Positions 45,349-54,213 of a stretch of DNA of 64,000 bases are shown piece by piece; position 1 is the first letter of the stretch, and each line of letters starts with the position of its first letter. The notes beneath the pieces were generated by a model. It ran no database searches and was not told the origin of the DNA. It worked only from the letters and a program-made list of their open reading frames with translations. The translations under genes were made by a program, and so were the position numbers. The stretch is from the NCBI RefSeq assembly GCF_009915765.1, contig NZ_JAABLQ010000001.1:2232001-2296000 (forward strand), written 5' to 3'. This DNA is from Pannonibacter sp. XCT-53 (GTDB lineage Bacteria > Pseudomonadota > Alphaproteobacteria > Rhizobiales > Stappiaceae).

Positions 45349-47037
45349 TCAGGCGGCGGCGAGCTGCTTCAGGAAATCGTCGACGGACCTGCGCAGGGCC
45401 TCGCTCTGGTCAGCCACCGCCCGCGAGGATGTCGCCAGCCGCTCCGTCGTCCGGGTCGTCTCTGTCGTGGCGGATTGCATCCGGACCATGTCCTGCGCCA
45501 TCTGCGTGGTGCGGCTCGCGGTGACCTGGGCATTGCTGGCGATCTCGCTGGTGGCCGCGCCCTGCTGCTCGATCGACCGGGTGATTGCCTCGGTCTGCTC
45601 GTCGATCGTGACCATCGTGCGGGTGATCGCCTCGATGGCGCCCACCGCCTCGCCCGTCGAGGCCTGGATGGCGGAGATCTGCGCGGAGATCTCGTCGGTC
45701 GCCTTGGCCGTCTGGCTGGCCAGCTGCTTCACCTCGGCGGCGACCACCGCGAAGCCCTTGCCCATTTCGCCGGCGCGCGCGGCCTCGATGGTCGCGTTCA
45801 GGGCCAGCAGGTTGGTCTGGCCCGCAATGTCCTGGATCAGCGTCACCACCTGTCCGATGCGCTCGGCCGCAGCGGCAAGGCTCGTGATCTTGGCGTTCGT
45901 CGCCTCGGCCTGGGTGCTGGCGGCATCGACCACCTGGGCGGTGGTGGCGACCTGCCGGCTGATCTCCTCGATCGAGGCGGACAGCTCCTCCGAGGCTGCG
46001 GCAACGGTCTCGACATTCGCCGAGGCCTCTGTCGCAGCCTCGGCGGTGCGCTCCACCGTCTGGGCGCTGTGCCGTGCCGTGCGGTCCATGGCCGCAACAT
46101 CCTCGCCCAGATGCCGGGAGGCCTCGGTGAGGGCCCGGAAATACTGTTCCGTGCTCTGCCGGAAGCGCTCGGCCAGCGTGTGCATCAGCGCCGCCTTTTC
46201 CTGCTGCGCCGCCTCTTCCTGCGTCCGCATCTGCGCGGCCAGCGCATTCTGCCGGGCAAGGGCGGTGCGGAAGCCGTCCAGCGCGTCCCGCAGCTGGCCA
46301 AGCTCGTCCGAGCTGGTCCAGTCCGGCACGCCTGTGTCGATGCGCCCGGCTGCAAGCCCCTCGGCGGAGCGGGCGAGCTGGGCCGCCCGGCTGCCGACGC
46401 GGCCGGACAGGTAGAACCAGGCGAGGACGGCCGCAACGATCGTCAGACCGACCATCACGAGCTGCTGCATCGCCATGCGGGCGGTCATCTCGCGCACGCT
46501 GGCGTTCGAGACGGCCATGTAGTCGTGGATCAGTTCCTCTGCCCGGTCCGCCTCTGCGGTCAGGGTCTCGAATGCCTGGTCGAAGCGCTCGTCCGCGTCC
46601 GTGCCGGCCACGTCCCGGCCGACGTTGGCGTAGCGGGCCCGGGCGACCTCCTCGAAACTGTCGAGACCGGTCAGCACCTTGCGGATCGCCGCGCGGACAG
46701 GCTCGGACTCGGTCGCGTAGAACGTGCCTTCGTCGTTCCGGCCGCCGGACAGGATGGCATTGGCATAGAAGCGGCTCTCGCCGATCAGCCGCCAGACCTC
46801 GTTGATGTCCTCGCTGTCGTCGCCCGACATGATCTCCTCGAAGAGAAGATGCGCGTGGGTGGCAGTCAGCTTGATCTCCATGGCGGCGTCGCTGAGCGGG
46901 GCCAGCCGTTCGCCGAGGTTGAGACCGCTTGCGCCAAGTTCAGCCACGGACTTGTATGTGATGACACCCGCGCCCGCCACGACGGACACGACGAGTGCAA
47001 AGCTGAGCAGCAGCTTGCGACCGATTGTCATTTTCAT
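45349..47037 (-). CDS. Methyl-accepting chemotaxis protein, short helical sensor
   Basis: A 562-residue chemoreceptor. Membrane helix 1 is at about residues 9-30 and helix 2 near 190-210. The 160-residue helical periplasmic part ([25 protein letters not shown]) resembles four-helix-bundle sensors. A HAMP-like segment follows, then the signalling domain with [28 protein letters not shown]. No CheR-tethering pentapeptide is seen. The start MKMTIGRK (47037) lies after a G-rich stretch; MTIGRK two codons later is also possible. It is monocistronic. Confidence 0.92.
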   Translation of the reverse strand: MKMTIGRKLLLSFALVVSVVAGAGVITYKSVAELGASGLNLGERLAPLSDAAMEIKLTATHAHLLFEEIMSGDDSEDINEVWRLIGESRFYANAILSGGRNDEGTFYATESEPVRAAIRKVLTGLDSFEEVARARYANVGRDVAGTDADERFDQAFETLTAEADRAEELIHDYMAVSNASVREMTARMAMQQLVMVGLTIVAAVLAWFYLSGRVGSRAAQLARSAEGLAAGRIDTGVPDWTSSDELGQLRDALDGFRTALARQNALAAQMRTQEEAAQQEKAALMHTLAERFRQSTEQYFRALTEASRHLGEDVAAMDRTARHSAQTVERTAEAATEASANVETVAAASEELSASIEEISRQVATTAQVVDAASTQAEATNAKITSLAAAAERIGQVVTLIQDIAGQTNLLALNATIEAARAGEMGKGFAVVAAEVKQLASQTAKATDEISAQISAIQASTGEAVGAIEAITRTMVTIDEQTEAITRSIEQQGAATSEIASNAQVTASRTTQMAQDMVRMQSATTETTRTTERLATSSRAVADQSEALRRSVDDFLKQLAAA

Positions 47038-47217
47038 CAGGACCCCCGGAAGGACATTCCCATCCCGGCACAGCAGGGCGCCATGCAACCGCCGCCAAGT
47101 GTTAAGCAGCATGGTTATCAAATGGTTGATCTTTCCGTTGCGTCCGCTTGCTTACTTGCAAATATCTGGAAGAATGACTTGCACCCCTGTTAGAAAAACG
47201 AGGGCATTTAAATACAA

Positions 47218-47245
47218 ATGGCTGCGACAGGGATGTCGCAGCCAT
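47218..47245 (-). terminator. Terminator after prfC
   Basis: On the minus strand the 11-pair stem ATGGCTGCGAC/GTCGCAGCCAT with a six-base loop is followed by TTTGTATTT. It lies 29 bases past the prfC stop. Confidence 0.9.
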
Positions 47246-47273
47246 CTGGGCGGGACCGGATGCGGATCAACGC

Positions 47274-48872
47274 TCAATGCGTGTAGACGATCTCGCGCGT
47301 CTCGCGGAAGCGGATGTCCGGGTTCTTCTCGCCGACATAGTTCACTTCCCAGGTGCTCTTGAACAGGAACACCGGCTTGTCGTCACGGTCGAGGGCCACG
47401 CTCATGCGATTGGCCTCGATGAACTTCTGCAGCTTCAGCGGGTCGTCGCACTCGATCCAGCGGGCCGTGGTGTAGGGCACCGTCTCGAAGCCGATCTCCG
47501 TGGCGTACTCGTTCTTGATGCGGTCGATGACCACGTCGAGCTGCAGCATGCCGACCACGCCGACGATCCAGTTGGAGCCAAGGTCCGGCTTGAAGATCTG
47601 CACCAGGCCTTCCTCGGCCAGGTCCTCAAGCCCCTGACGCATCTGCTTCACGCGCATGGTGTCCGACAGGCGCACGCGGCGCAGCACTTCCGGCGCGAAG
47701 GCCGGCAGGCCGGTCACATGGATTTCCTCGCCTTCCGTCAGCGTGTCGCCCACCCGCAGCTGGCCGTGGTTCGGCACGCCGATCACGTCGCCCGGATAGG
47801 CCTCCTCGGCAATCTCGCGCTCCTCCGCGAAGAAGAAGATCGGCGCGGACACCGCGATGGTCTTGCCGGCCCGCACGTGCTTCAGCTTCATCCCGCGCCG
47901 GAAGGTGCCGGAGCACAGGCGCACGAAGGCGATGCGGTCGCGGTGCTTGGGGTCCATGTTGGCCTGCACCTTGAAGACGAAGCCGGTCACGTCGGCCTCG
48001 TCGGGCGCGATGACCCGACCGCCGGTCGCCGGCTGGGCGTGGGGCGCGGGTGCGTGCTCGGCGATGAAGTCGAGCAGGTCCTCCACCCCGTAGTCGCGCA
48101 GTGCGGAGCCGAAGAACACCGGGGTCAGATGCCCCTCCAGGAAGCTCTCCCGGTCGAAGGCGGCATAGCCCTCGGCTCCGAGTTCCACGTTCTCGGCAAG
48201 CTCCGCGAGGATGCGGTCGAAGACGGTGTCGACCAGGATCGGGTCGTCCAGCCCGGAGACCGGTCTGGCCTGCGTGTAGGGTCCGCCACGCTCGCCGTTC
48301 GAGGTGCAGAACAGGTTCTTCTTCCAGTCATAGACGCCGAAGAAGTCCGAGCCCATGCCCACCGGCCAGGTCATCGGCGCCACGTCGAGGGCCAGCGCCT
48401 CCTGGATCTCGTCGAGGATCTCCAGCGCATGCCGGCCCTCGCGGTCGATCTTGTTGACGAAGGTGATGATCGGGATGTCACGCAGGCGGCAGACCTCGAA
48501 CAGCTTGCGCGTCTGGGTTTCGATGCCCTTGGCCGCGTCGATCACCATGATGGCCGCATCCACGGCCGTCAGGGTGCGGTAGGTGTCTTCCGAGAAGTCC
48601 TCGTGACCGGGCGTGTCGAGCAGGTTGTAGATGATGCCGCGCCGCTCGAAGGTCATCACCGAGGACGAGACCGAGATGCCGCGTTCCTGTTCGATCTTCA
48701 TCCAGTCCGAGCGGGCCCGGCGGCGCTCGCCGCGCGCACGCACCTGGCCGGCGGCCCGGATCGCGCCGCCTGACAGCAGCAGCTTTTCCGTGAGGGTGGT
48801 CTTGCCGGCGTCCGGATGCGAGATGATCGCGAAGGTCCGGCGGGCGAGGTAGGGCGCAGCGGCCGTGCTCAT
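47274..48872 (-). CDS. prfC: Peptide chain release factor 3
   Basis: A 532-residue translational GTPase that removes RF1/RF2 from the ribosome after peptide release. The GTP-binding motifs are complete: ISHPDAGKTTLTEKL (G1, residues 17-31), DTPGHEDFS (G3) and NKIDREGR (G4). RF3-specific features include the SDWMKIEQERGISVSSSV switch block and the C-terminal domain III. The start MSTAAAP follows AAGGAG. The gene is monocistronic with a clear terminator. A 12-base tandem repeat lies 67-126 bases upstream of the start. Confidence 0.96.
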   Translation of the reverse strand: MSTAAAPYLARRTFAIISHPDAGKTTLTEKLLLSGGAIRAAGQVRARGERRRARSDWMKIEQERGISVSSSVMTFERRGIIYNLLDTPGHEDFSEDTYRTLTAVDAAIMVIDAAKGIETQTRKLFEVCRLRDIPIITFVNKIDREGRHALEILDEIQEALALDVAPMTWPVGMGSDFFGVYDWKKNLFCTSNGERGGPYTQARPVSGLDDPILVDTVFDRILAELAENVELGAEGYAAFDRESFLEGHLTPVFFGSALRDYGVEDLLDFIAEHAPAPHAQPATGGRVIAPDEADVTGFVFKVQANMDPKHRDRIAFVRLCSGTFRRGMKLKHVRAGKTIAVSAPIFFFAEEREIAEEAYPGDVIGVPNHGQLRVGDTLTEGEEIHVTGLPAFAPEVLRRVRLSDTMRVKQMRQGLEDLAEEGLVQIFKPDLGSNWIVGVVGMLQLDVVIDRIKNEYATEIGFETVPYTTARWIECDDPLKLQKFIEANRMSVALDRDDKPVFLFKSTWEVNYVGEKNPDIRFRETREIVYTH

Positions 48873-48938
48873 CGAAGAAACTCCTTGGGGCAGTGCTGCC
48901 CGGTAACAGGGCCTGTCACGAGGCCGGCGACAGGACAT

Positions 48939-48998
48939 GACCGGGCACAGGACCGGGCAATCGACCGGGCAATCGACTGGGCTATCGACTGGGCCGGC
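48939..48998. repeat. 12-base tandem repeat, five units
   Basis: Five adjacent 12-base units: GACCGGGCACAG, GACCGGGCAATC twice, GACTGGGCTATC and GACTGGGCCGGC. The inner units differ by one or two bases, the outer ones more, as in a slipped-strand minisatellite decaying from its ends. Confidence 0.85.
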
Positions 48999-49189
48999 AA
49001 CGCGGCCGGCTCCGGCGCGGTGCGTGTCCGGCGGCAGACCACGTCGTGACGATCAGGGTTGGCGCAAGGAGATAGTCAGGAACGCGCGCGATGGCCAGCA
49101 CAGATTTGCAGCGGGGGCCGTGAAGCGGCGCGAACCTGCTGCCCTCCTGGCCCCTCCCCTGCTCCGGTCCCCGCCCCGTGCCCCGTCCG

Positions 49190-49228
49190 CATGTCCCTTC
49201 TCCATGTCCCTTGTCCATGCCCTTCTCC
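49190..49228. repeat. 13-base tandem repeat, three units
   Basis: Units CATGTCCCTTCTC, CATGTCCCTTGTC and CATGCCCTTCTCC lie head to tail about 30 bases downstream of the LysR gene stop. Confidence 0.75.
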
Positions 49229-49256
49229 GGGCCGCCCCGGTCCGCGCTGGCGGCCG

Positions 49257-50162
49257 TCAGGGGCGGGTGGACAGGGCCTTGGCGAGCACGTCGAAGACGA
49301 GGCGGATGCGGGGGCTGGTGTGCAGTTCGCGGTGGGTCACGAGCCAGATCGGAAAGGTCACCTTGATCTGGTCGGGCAGCACCGCCTCGACCTCCGGCGC
49401 AAAGGGAATGAAATCGACCGCCATGAAGCCGTAGCCGGCCCCCTTGCGCACCGCTTCCCAGGCGACGGCCCCGTTGGCGGAGGACGTGCGGATGTCGCGC
49501 TCGGCGATGGTGATGCCCAGCATCGCGAGGTAGCGGACCATTTCGGCCTTGTTGCCGAAGGCAACGAAGGGCTGTCCGGTCAGGTCCGCGACCCTGGCCG
49601 GTCGGCCGGCCTGGTCCAGGAAGCTGCGGGCCGCATAGAGATGCGCCGTCGCCTCGCGCAGCAGTCGGCTGATCAGGTCGGGGTCGGCCGGGCGCACATG
49701 GCGGATCGCGATGTCGGCCTCGCGGCGCTTGAGATCGCTCAGGCTGTTGGAGGAGATCAGCTCGATGTCGAGGCCCGGGGCAATGGCGTGCAGGTGCCGG
49801 ATGAGGGGCGGCAGGACGTAGTGGGCAAACATGTCGGAGGCGGAGATGCTGACCGGACCGGCCACGTCCTGCGCCTGGCCCGAGGCGACAAGGCTCAGCC
49901 GCAGGCCGGCTTCCGCCATTGGCCGTGCTGCCTCGACCACCTGCCGGCCGGCCTCCGTCAGCACCGGCGAGCGTCCCGTGCGCTCCAGCAGCACCAGCCC
50001 CAGATCCTGCTCCAGCGCCGTGACCTGACGGCCGACCGTCGGCTGGGTCAGGCCGAGCGCCTTGGCCGCAGCGGAAAACGAGCCGAGATCGGCCACGGCC
50101 ACGAGCGCGCGCACCTGGTTCCAGTCAAAGCCGAGCTTCTGCCAATTCATGCAGAAACGCAT
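49257..50162 (-). CDS. LysR-family transcriptional regulator
   Basis: A 301-residue regulator. The N-terminal winged helix (about residues 12-70; LGSFSAAAKALGLTQPTVGRQVTALEQDLG) is followed by a LysR substrate-binding domain (about 95-290). AGGA stands five bases before the ATG at 50162; MNWQKLG four codons later is possible. It is divergent from the methyltransferase gene 105 bases away and likely controls it, the usual LysR arrangement. The inducer is unknown. Confidence 0.93.
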   Translation of the reverse strand: MRFCMNWQKLGFDWNQVRALVAVADLGSFSAAAKALGLTQPTVGRQVTALEQDLGLVLLERTGRSPVLTEAGRQVVEAARPMAEAGLRLSLVASGQAQDVAGPVSISASDMFAHYVLPPLIRHLHAIAPGLDIELISSNSLSDLKRREADIAIRHVRPADPDLISRLLREATAHLYAARSFLDQAGRPARVADLTGQPFVAFGNKAEMVRYLAMLGITIAERDIRTSSANGAVAWEAVRKGAGYGFMAVDFIPFAPEVEAVLPDQIKVTFPIWLVTHRELHTSPRIRLVFDVLAKALSTRP

Positions 50163-50267
50163 ACCATTCCTGCATCAATCCGCAATTCCAAATTTTTCTG
50201 CATGGGGCTAGTCAGGCTGGGACCGGGCACGCAGGCCGGTTTGCTGGCCCACCGCACAGGAGCCCCC

Positions 50268-50900
50268 ATGCACAGCGATGCCGCCTTCTGGGACCGGATT
50301 GCCGCGAAATATGCCCGCGACCCGATCAAGGACGTCCCGGCCTACGAGCACACGCTCGAGCGGACGCGCAGCTTCCTGACGTCGCATGCCAGCGTGCTGG
50401 AAGTGGGCTGCGGCACCGGCGCGACCGCGCTGCGGCTGGCCGATGCGGCCGGGCGGATCGTCGGCACCGACATCTCCGCTGCCATGATCGACATCGCACG
50501 GGCACGGCTCGATGCCCCCGACACCCCGCGCAATGTCAGTTTTTCCGTCGCGGCCATGACCGACGAGGCGCTGCCGCACGGGCCCTTCGACGTGGTGACG
50601 GCCTTCAACAGCCTGCATCTGGTGCGGGACCTGGATGCGGCCCTGGCGGCCATCGCCCGCCGGCTGCGCCCGGGCGGGCTGTTCATCTCCAAGACGGTCT
50701 GCCTGAGGGATTCCCCGCTGCGGTTCCTCAAGCCCGTGTTCGGCCTGCTGAAGCCGACGGGCCGGATCCCGCATGTCCTGTTCCTGTCGCAGCCGGAGCT
50801 GCAGGAGCGCATCCGCGCCAGCGGTTTCCGCATCCTTGAAGTCGGCAACTTCCCGAAGAAGCCGCCGCGCCATTTCGTCGTCGCCCGACGTCTGGACTGA
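50268..50900 (+). CDS. Class I SAM-dependent methyltransferase (UbiE-like)
   Basis: A 210-residue methyltransferase. SAM-binding motif I is VLEVGCGTGATALRLA (residues 43-58), then VGTDISAAMIDIAR (motif II) and PFDVVTAFNSLHLVRDL and LRPGGLFISKT. The C-terminal part (FLKPVFGLLKPTG) resembles small-molecule or quinone-type methyltransferases. AGGAG precedes the ATG. The substrate is unknown; the divergent LysR gene suggests inducible expression. It ends with its own terminator. Confidence 0.9.
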   Translation: MHSDAAFWDRIAAKYARDPIKDVPAYEHTLERTRSFLTSHASVLEVGCGTGATALRLADAAGRIVGTDISAAMIDIARARLDAPDTPRNVSFSVAAMTDEALPHGPFDVVTAFNSLHLVRDLDAALAAIARRLRPGGLFISKTVCLRDSPLRFLKPVFGLLKPTGRIPHVLFLSQPELQERIRASGFRILEVGNFPKKPPRHFVVARRLD

Positions 50901-50954
50901 TGTCCCTACCCGCAGTCCGGGCGGAACTGCCCCGTGGGGCGCGACGAAAAGAAG

Positions 50955-50989
50955 CGAGGCCCGGCCTGCCCCGGCCGGGCCTCGTTTTT
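50955..50989. terminator. Strong terminator between methyltransferase and ParA genes
   Basis: Twelve-pair stem CGAGGCCCGGCC/GGCCGGGCCTCG with loop TGCCCC, then TTTTT on the plus strand; the minus side has CTTCTTTTCG. It can serve both convergent genes. Confidence 0.93.
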
Positions 50990-51017
50990 CCCGTGGGCGT
51001 CCTGACCGTGCTGCGGC

Positions 51018-51722
51018 TCAGGAGGCCTTCTTGAACCAGTCATACCAGCGACGGGCCTGCCGGGTCTGCACCCGCTCCAGCACCTCGGCGGCAAACAGCG
51101 CGGCATTCTCGCGCGCCTTGTCCAGGTTGGTCACCTGGCGCGGATCGAGTGTCGCCAGCCCGCCGCCGAACTCGAACATGTCGCGATAGGCGGCGCGCTC
51201 GATGATCGGGGTCAGGAGCACGTCGATGCCGCTTGTCGACAGGTGATCCTGCACCGCCTTCAGGGCGCGGGTCGTGACGGCGGCGTTGGTGCGGGTCAGC
51301 ACCACGCAGTGACGGATGTCGTGACGCACGATCTCCTCGAGCTTGCGGATCAGCCGCAGGATCTTGGCACCGCCGCGCGCATCCATGGACGAGCCCTGGA
51401 TCGGCACGACGACCAGATCGGAGACCGAGATCGCGTTGGCGACCATCAGGTTCTCGGTGCCCTCGAGATCGATGATGACGTAGTCCCGCTCCTGCGCAGC
51501 TTCCAGCACCTGCTCGGTGATCGTGGCCGGCGACAGTTCGCTCTGGACAACGATGTTCGGATGCCGGCCCGGCAGTTCGGACCAGTTGGAAATCCAGCGT
51601 TGCGGATCTGCGTCGAAAATGGTGACGGTTTTCCCCCGTTCGGCAACTTCTGTCGCCAGGAGCAGCGCCGCAGTGGTCTTGCCGGCACCACCTTTGGCGT
51701 TCGCGAAGGAAATTACGGGCAT
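51018..51722 (-). CDS. ParA/MinD-type ATPase without adjacent ParB
   Basis: A 234-residue deviant-Walker P-loop ATPase. Walker A KGGAGKTT is at residues 10-17, with the signature lysine; FDADPQRWISNW and YVIIDLEGTENL follow. AAGGAG precedes the ATG. The family positions cargo such as DNA, chemoreceptor arrays or envelope complexes. No parB-like or cargo gene is adjacent, so this is a solo ParA of the VirC1-like type common in rhizobia-like genomes. The cargo is unknown. Confidence 0.85.
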   Translation of the reverse strand: MPVISFANAKGGAGKTTAALLLATEVAERGKTVTIFDADPQRWISNWSELPGRHPNIVVQSELSPATITEQVLEAAQERDYVIIDLEGTENLMVANAISVSDLVVVPIQGSSMDARGGAKILRLIRKLEEIVRHDIRHCVVLTRTNAAVTTRALKAVQDHLSTSGIDVLLTPIIERAAYRDMFEFGGGLATLDPRQVTNLDKARENAALFAAEVLERVQTRQARRWYDWFKKAS

Positions 51723-52075
51723 CAGTGCGTCTCCTTGGTCGGAAGCCGGTGGCCTTCTGCTGGCGGCTTCGCGTGATGCCAGTTTCAATAGTTCATGGTT
51801 AACAAATCTATAATTCGCCGCAAAATGCGTTTACCTGTAATAATTTGCGAGCCTGCGGCCAAGGACTTGCCCCAAAGACGCCGCAGAATTGACAGGGTTT
51901 GAAGACCATGTTTTCCACAGGTGGCCGCCGCTGGCGAGATGAGCCGGCGCTGAACAGGTTAACGGACAGTCGAATGCTTCACCGCGAGCGCGTTGCATCA
52001 GGGCATTTGCGCGCGGCGACGAGCTTCGATATGTCTGGACCATGGGCCGGAATCAGGCGCTCTGGGATCTTCTTC
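51723..52075. other. Divergent region between ParA-like and hydrolase genes
   Basis: A 353-base gap with no supported gene. Positions 51780-51850 are strongly A/T-rich and likely hold the ParA-side promoter. A single DnaA-box-like TTTTCCACA (51911-51919) is not meaningful alone. Confidence 0.4.
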
Positions 52076-52972
52076 ATGCGTACTCGTCTTGTTACCGGGC
52101 TGATCGCCGGTCTGGCGGCCTGGGCCGCGCTGGCCTCCCCTGCCGCCGCGCAGAGCCTGCCGCCTTACAAGGACTCGCTCTTTGCCTATCCGCGCGTGCT
52201 GTCGGGCAATGACGACGGCAGCTACGAGGTCGTCGAATACATCAAGGCCCGCGACCTGCACGAGCGGGACAAGGAACCGGAGCGCGAGGTCTGGGGCAAC
52301 TATGTCTCGTTCCACCCGTCGTCGTCCCAGGAAGACATGTCGCTCAAGGCCAACGGCCGCACGGTGAAGTACATGGCGACCGGCCGCACCGAGGGCGGCG
52401 CGTCGATGGTCGTCATCTATGTGCATGGCCAGGGCGGCAACCGCTTCCAGGGCATGAACGACCTGACCTTCGGCGGCAACTTCAACCGCATCAAGAACCT
52501 GATGTCGCGCAACAACGGCGTCTACATCTCCGCCGACTTTGCCGACTTCGGTGCCAAGGGCACGCAGGATGTCGCGGCGATCATCGACGCCTACCGAGCC
52601 AACTCGCCCGGGGCGAAGACCTTCGTGGCCTGCGGGTCGATGGGCAGCATCCTGTGCTGGAACCTGCTGAAGGACCCGGCGCAGGCGGCGAAGCTGTCGG
52701 GTGTCCTGTTCTTCGGCGCGCCGAAGGACGAGGCCTTCCTCAAGTCGCCCACCCTGCGCAAGCCCGAGAACCACGTGCCGATCTATCTCGGCCACGGCAG
52801 CTGGGACAATGTCTACGACTGGCAGCAGCAGGTCGCCTTCTTCGAGCAGATCCGCAAGGCGGCGCCCGGCTATCCGGTGCGCTTCACCCTGTTCGACACC
52901 GGCACGCACGGGACGCCGATCCGCATGACCGACTGGCGCCTGATCCTCAACTGGATGCTGTCGCTCGGCTAG
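52076..52972 (+). CDS. Exported alpha/beta-hydrolase-like protein
   Basis: A 298-residue exported protein. The start MRTRLVTG gives a Sec signal (residues 1-26, cleavage near AAAQS). The hydrolase fold shows an oxyanion-type VIYVHGQGGNRF, a nucleophile elbow FVACGSMGSILCWN (Ser flanked by glycine, but with Cys where family members usually have Gly two residues before the Ser), an Asp in GSWDNVYDW and a His in DTGTHGTPIRM. The triad therefore seems complete. The substrate is unknown; esterase-like activity in the periplasm is likely. Upstream in-frame starts exist, but none gives a better signal sequence. Confidence 0.8.
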   Translation: MRTRLVTGLIAGLAAWAALASPAAAQSLPPYKDSLFAYPRVLSGNDDGSYEVVEYIKARDLHERDKEPEREVWGNYVSFHPSSSQEDMSLKANGRTVKYMATGRTEGGASMVVIYVHGQGGNRFQGMNDLTFGGNFNRIKNLMSRNNGVYISADFADFGAKGTQDVAAIIDAYRANSPGAKTFVACGSMGSILCWNLLKDPAQAAKLSGVLFFGAPKDEAFLKSPTLRKPENHVPIYLGHGSWDNVYDWQQQVAFFEQIRKAAPGYPVRFTLFDTGTHGTPIRMTDWRLILNWMLSLG

Positions 52973-53102
52973 CCTGGTTGACCGCCAACCGCGATAGAAG
53001 GGCGGCGCTCAGCTGAACAGCCTGTCTCGACCTCTCCTGCGTCCTCCGGGGTCTCCGCGTGGCTGCGCCCGGGCGGACGGGAGAGCGGCTACAGAAAATC
53101 TG

Positions 53103-53126
53103 CACGCCGGCCAGGGGGCCGGCGTT
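53103..53126 (-). terminator. Terminator at end of phosphonate transport operon
   Basis: CGCCGGCC-ccct-GGCCGGCG on the minus strand is followed by TGCAGATTTTC; it lies 26 bases past the ATPase stop. Confidence 0.65.
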
Positions 53127-53151
53127 GTCGTTTGAGCCTGCAAGGACGTCC

Positions 53152-54213
53152 TCAGCCCTGCAGGACGATCAGGTCCTTCGGCGACAGCGCCACCTCGATC
53201 GCGGAGCCGAGGGCCGGCGGCGGCATGTCGGCGCGGTTGAACGTGTCGAGCGACAGCGCGGTTCCGGCCACATCCACCTTCAGGCGGATGATCGAGCCCA
53301 TGAAATGCACGTCCTCGATCCGGCCGGGCAGCACGACGTCGGCGTCGGAGCGGCGGCCGAGATGCACGGCCTCCGGCCGCAGCGCCACGGTCAGCCGCTC
53401 GCCCTTGCGCGCCTGCAGCCCGCCCTCGGGCAAGGTCAGGTCGGTGCCTGCCAGCGTGATCGCGCCTGCATCGGCATCGCGCACGACAGCCTCGAAGGTG
53501 TTGAGCGTGCCGACGAAATTGGCGACGAAGCGGGTCAGCGGCCGGTTGTAGATCTCGTGCGGCGCGCCGACCTGCTCGGCGATGCCGCCATACATGACGA
53601 CGATGCGGTCCGACATGGACAGCGCCTCTTCCTGGTCATGGGTGACAAAGATCGTGGTGATGCCCAGCTCGCGCTGGATCTCCCGGATCTCGGTGCGCAG
53701 GCTGACGCGGATCTTGGCATCGAGTGCCGACAGCGGCTCGTCGAGCAGGAGCACGCGCGGACGCGGGGCGAGCGCGCGGGCGAGCGCCACGCGCTGCTGC
53801 TGGCCGCCGGAGAGCTGGAAGGGATAGCGGCCGCCGAGGTCCGGCAGGCCGATCAGCTTCAGCATCTCCGCCACGCGCGCGTCGATCTCCGCCCGGCCGA
53901 GGCCCTTGATCTTCAGACCGAAGGCCACGTTCTGCGCCACGGTCATGTTGGGGAACAGGGCGTAGGCCTGGAACACCATGCCGATGTTGCGGCTGTTGGG
54001 CTTCAGCCGCGTCACTTCCTGGCCGTCGATGACGATGCCACCCGAGGTGGGCGTCTCGAACCCGGCGACCATGCGCAGGACGGTGGTCTTGCCGCAGCCG
54101 GAGGGACCGAGCAGGGAGATGAACTCGCCACGGCCGACGGAGAGGGAGAAGTCCTGCACCACGGTCGTGGGACCAAAGGACTTCTTGAGGTTTTTCAGCT
54201 CCAGGTAAGCCAT
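53152..54213 (-). CDS. phnT: Phosphonate ABC transporter ATPase (PhnT/PotA-type)
   Basis: A 353-residue ABC ATPase of the PotA/FbpC group. Walker A GPSGCGKTT (near residues 37-45), signature LSGGQQQRVALARAL and Walker B VLLLDEPLSALDAK are followed by a C-terminal TOBE regulatory domain (about 280-350, TVALRPEAVHLG). The start codon overlaps the stop of the upstream permease by one base (TGATG). The operon order binding protein, permease, permease, ATPase and the divergent phnX support 2-aminoethylphosphonate uptake; PotA-like ATPases alone do not reveal the substrate. Confidence 0.85.
   Translation of the reverse strand: MAYLELKNLKKSFGPTTVVQDFSLSVGRGEFISLLGPSGCGKTTVLRMVAGFETPTSGGIVIDGQEVTRLKPNSRNIGMVFQAYALFPNMTVAQNVAFGLKIKGLGRAEIDARVAEMLKLIGLPDLGGRYPFQLSGGQQQRVALARALAPRPRVLLLDEPLSALDAKIRVSLRTEIREIQRELGITTIFVTHDQEEALSMSDRIVVMYGGIAEQVGAPHEIYNRPLTRFVANFVGTLNTFEAVVRDADAGAITLAGTDLTLPEGGLQARKGERLTVALRPEAVHLGRRSDADVVLPGRIEDVHFMGSIIRLKVDVAGTALSLDTFNRADMPPPALGSAIEVALSPKDLIVLQG

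Larger units (their letters stand above)
48873..49256. other. Gap upstream of prfC with two tandem-repeat tracts
   Basis: No gene is supported in this 384-base gap between the LysR gene stop and the prfC start. It contains a 12-base repeat (48939-48998) and a 13-base repeat (49190-49228), listed separately, and presumably the prfC promoter. Confidence 0.5.

Noticed and set aside
51018..51722. Chromosome-partition parAB locus
   Set aside because: Only a ParA-type gene is present; no parB or parS-like repeats nearby.
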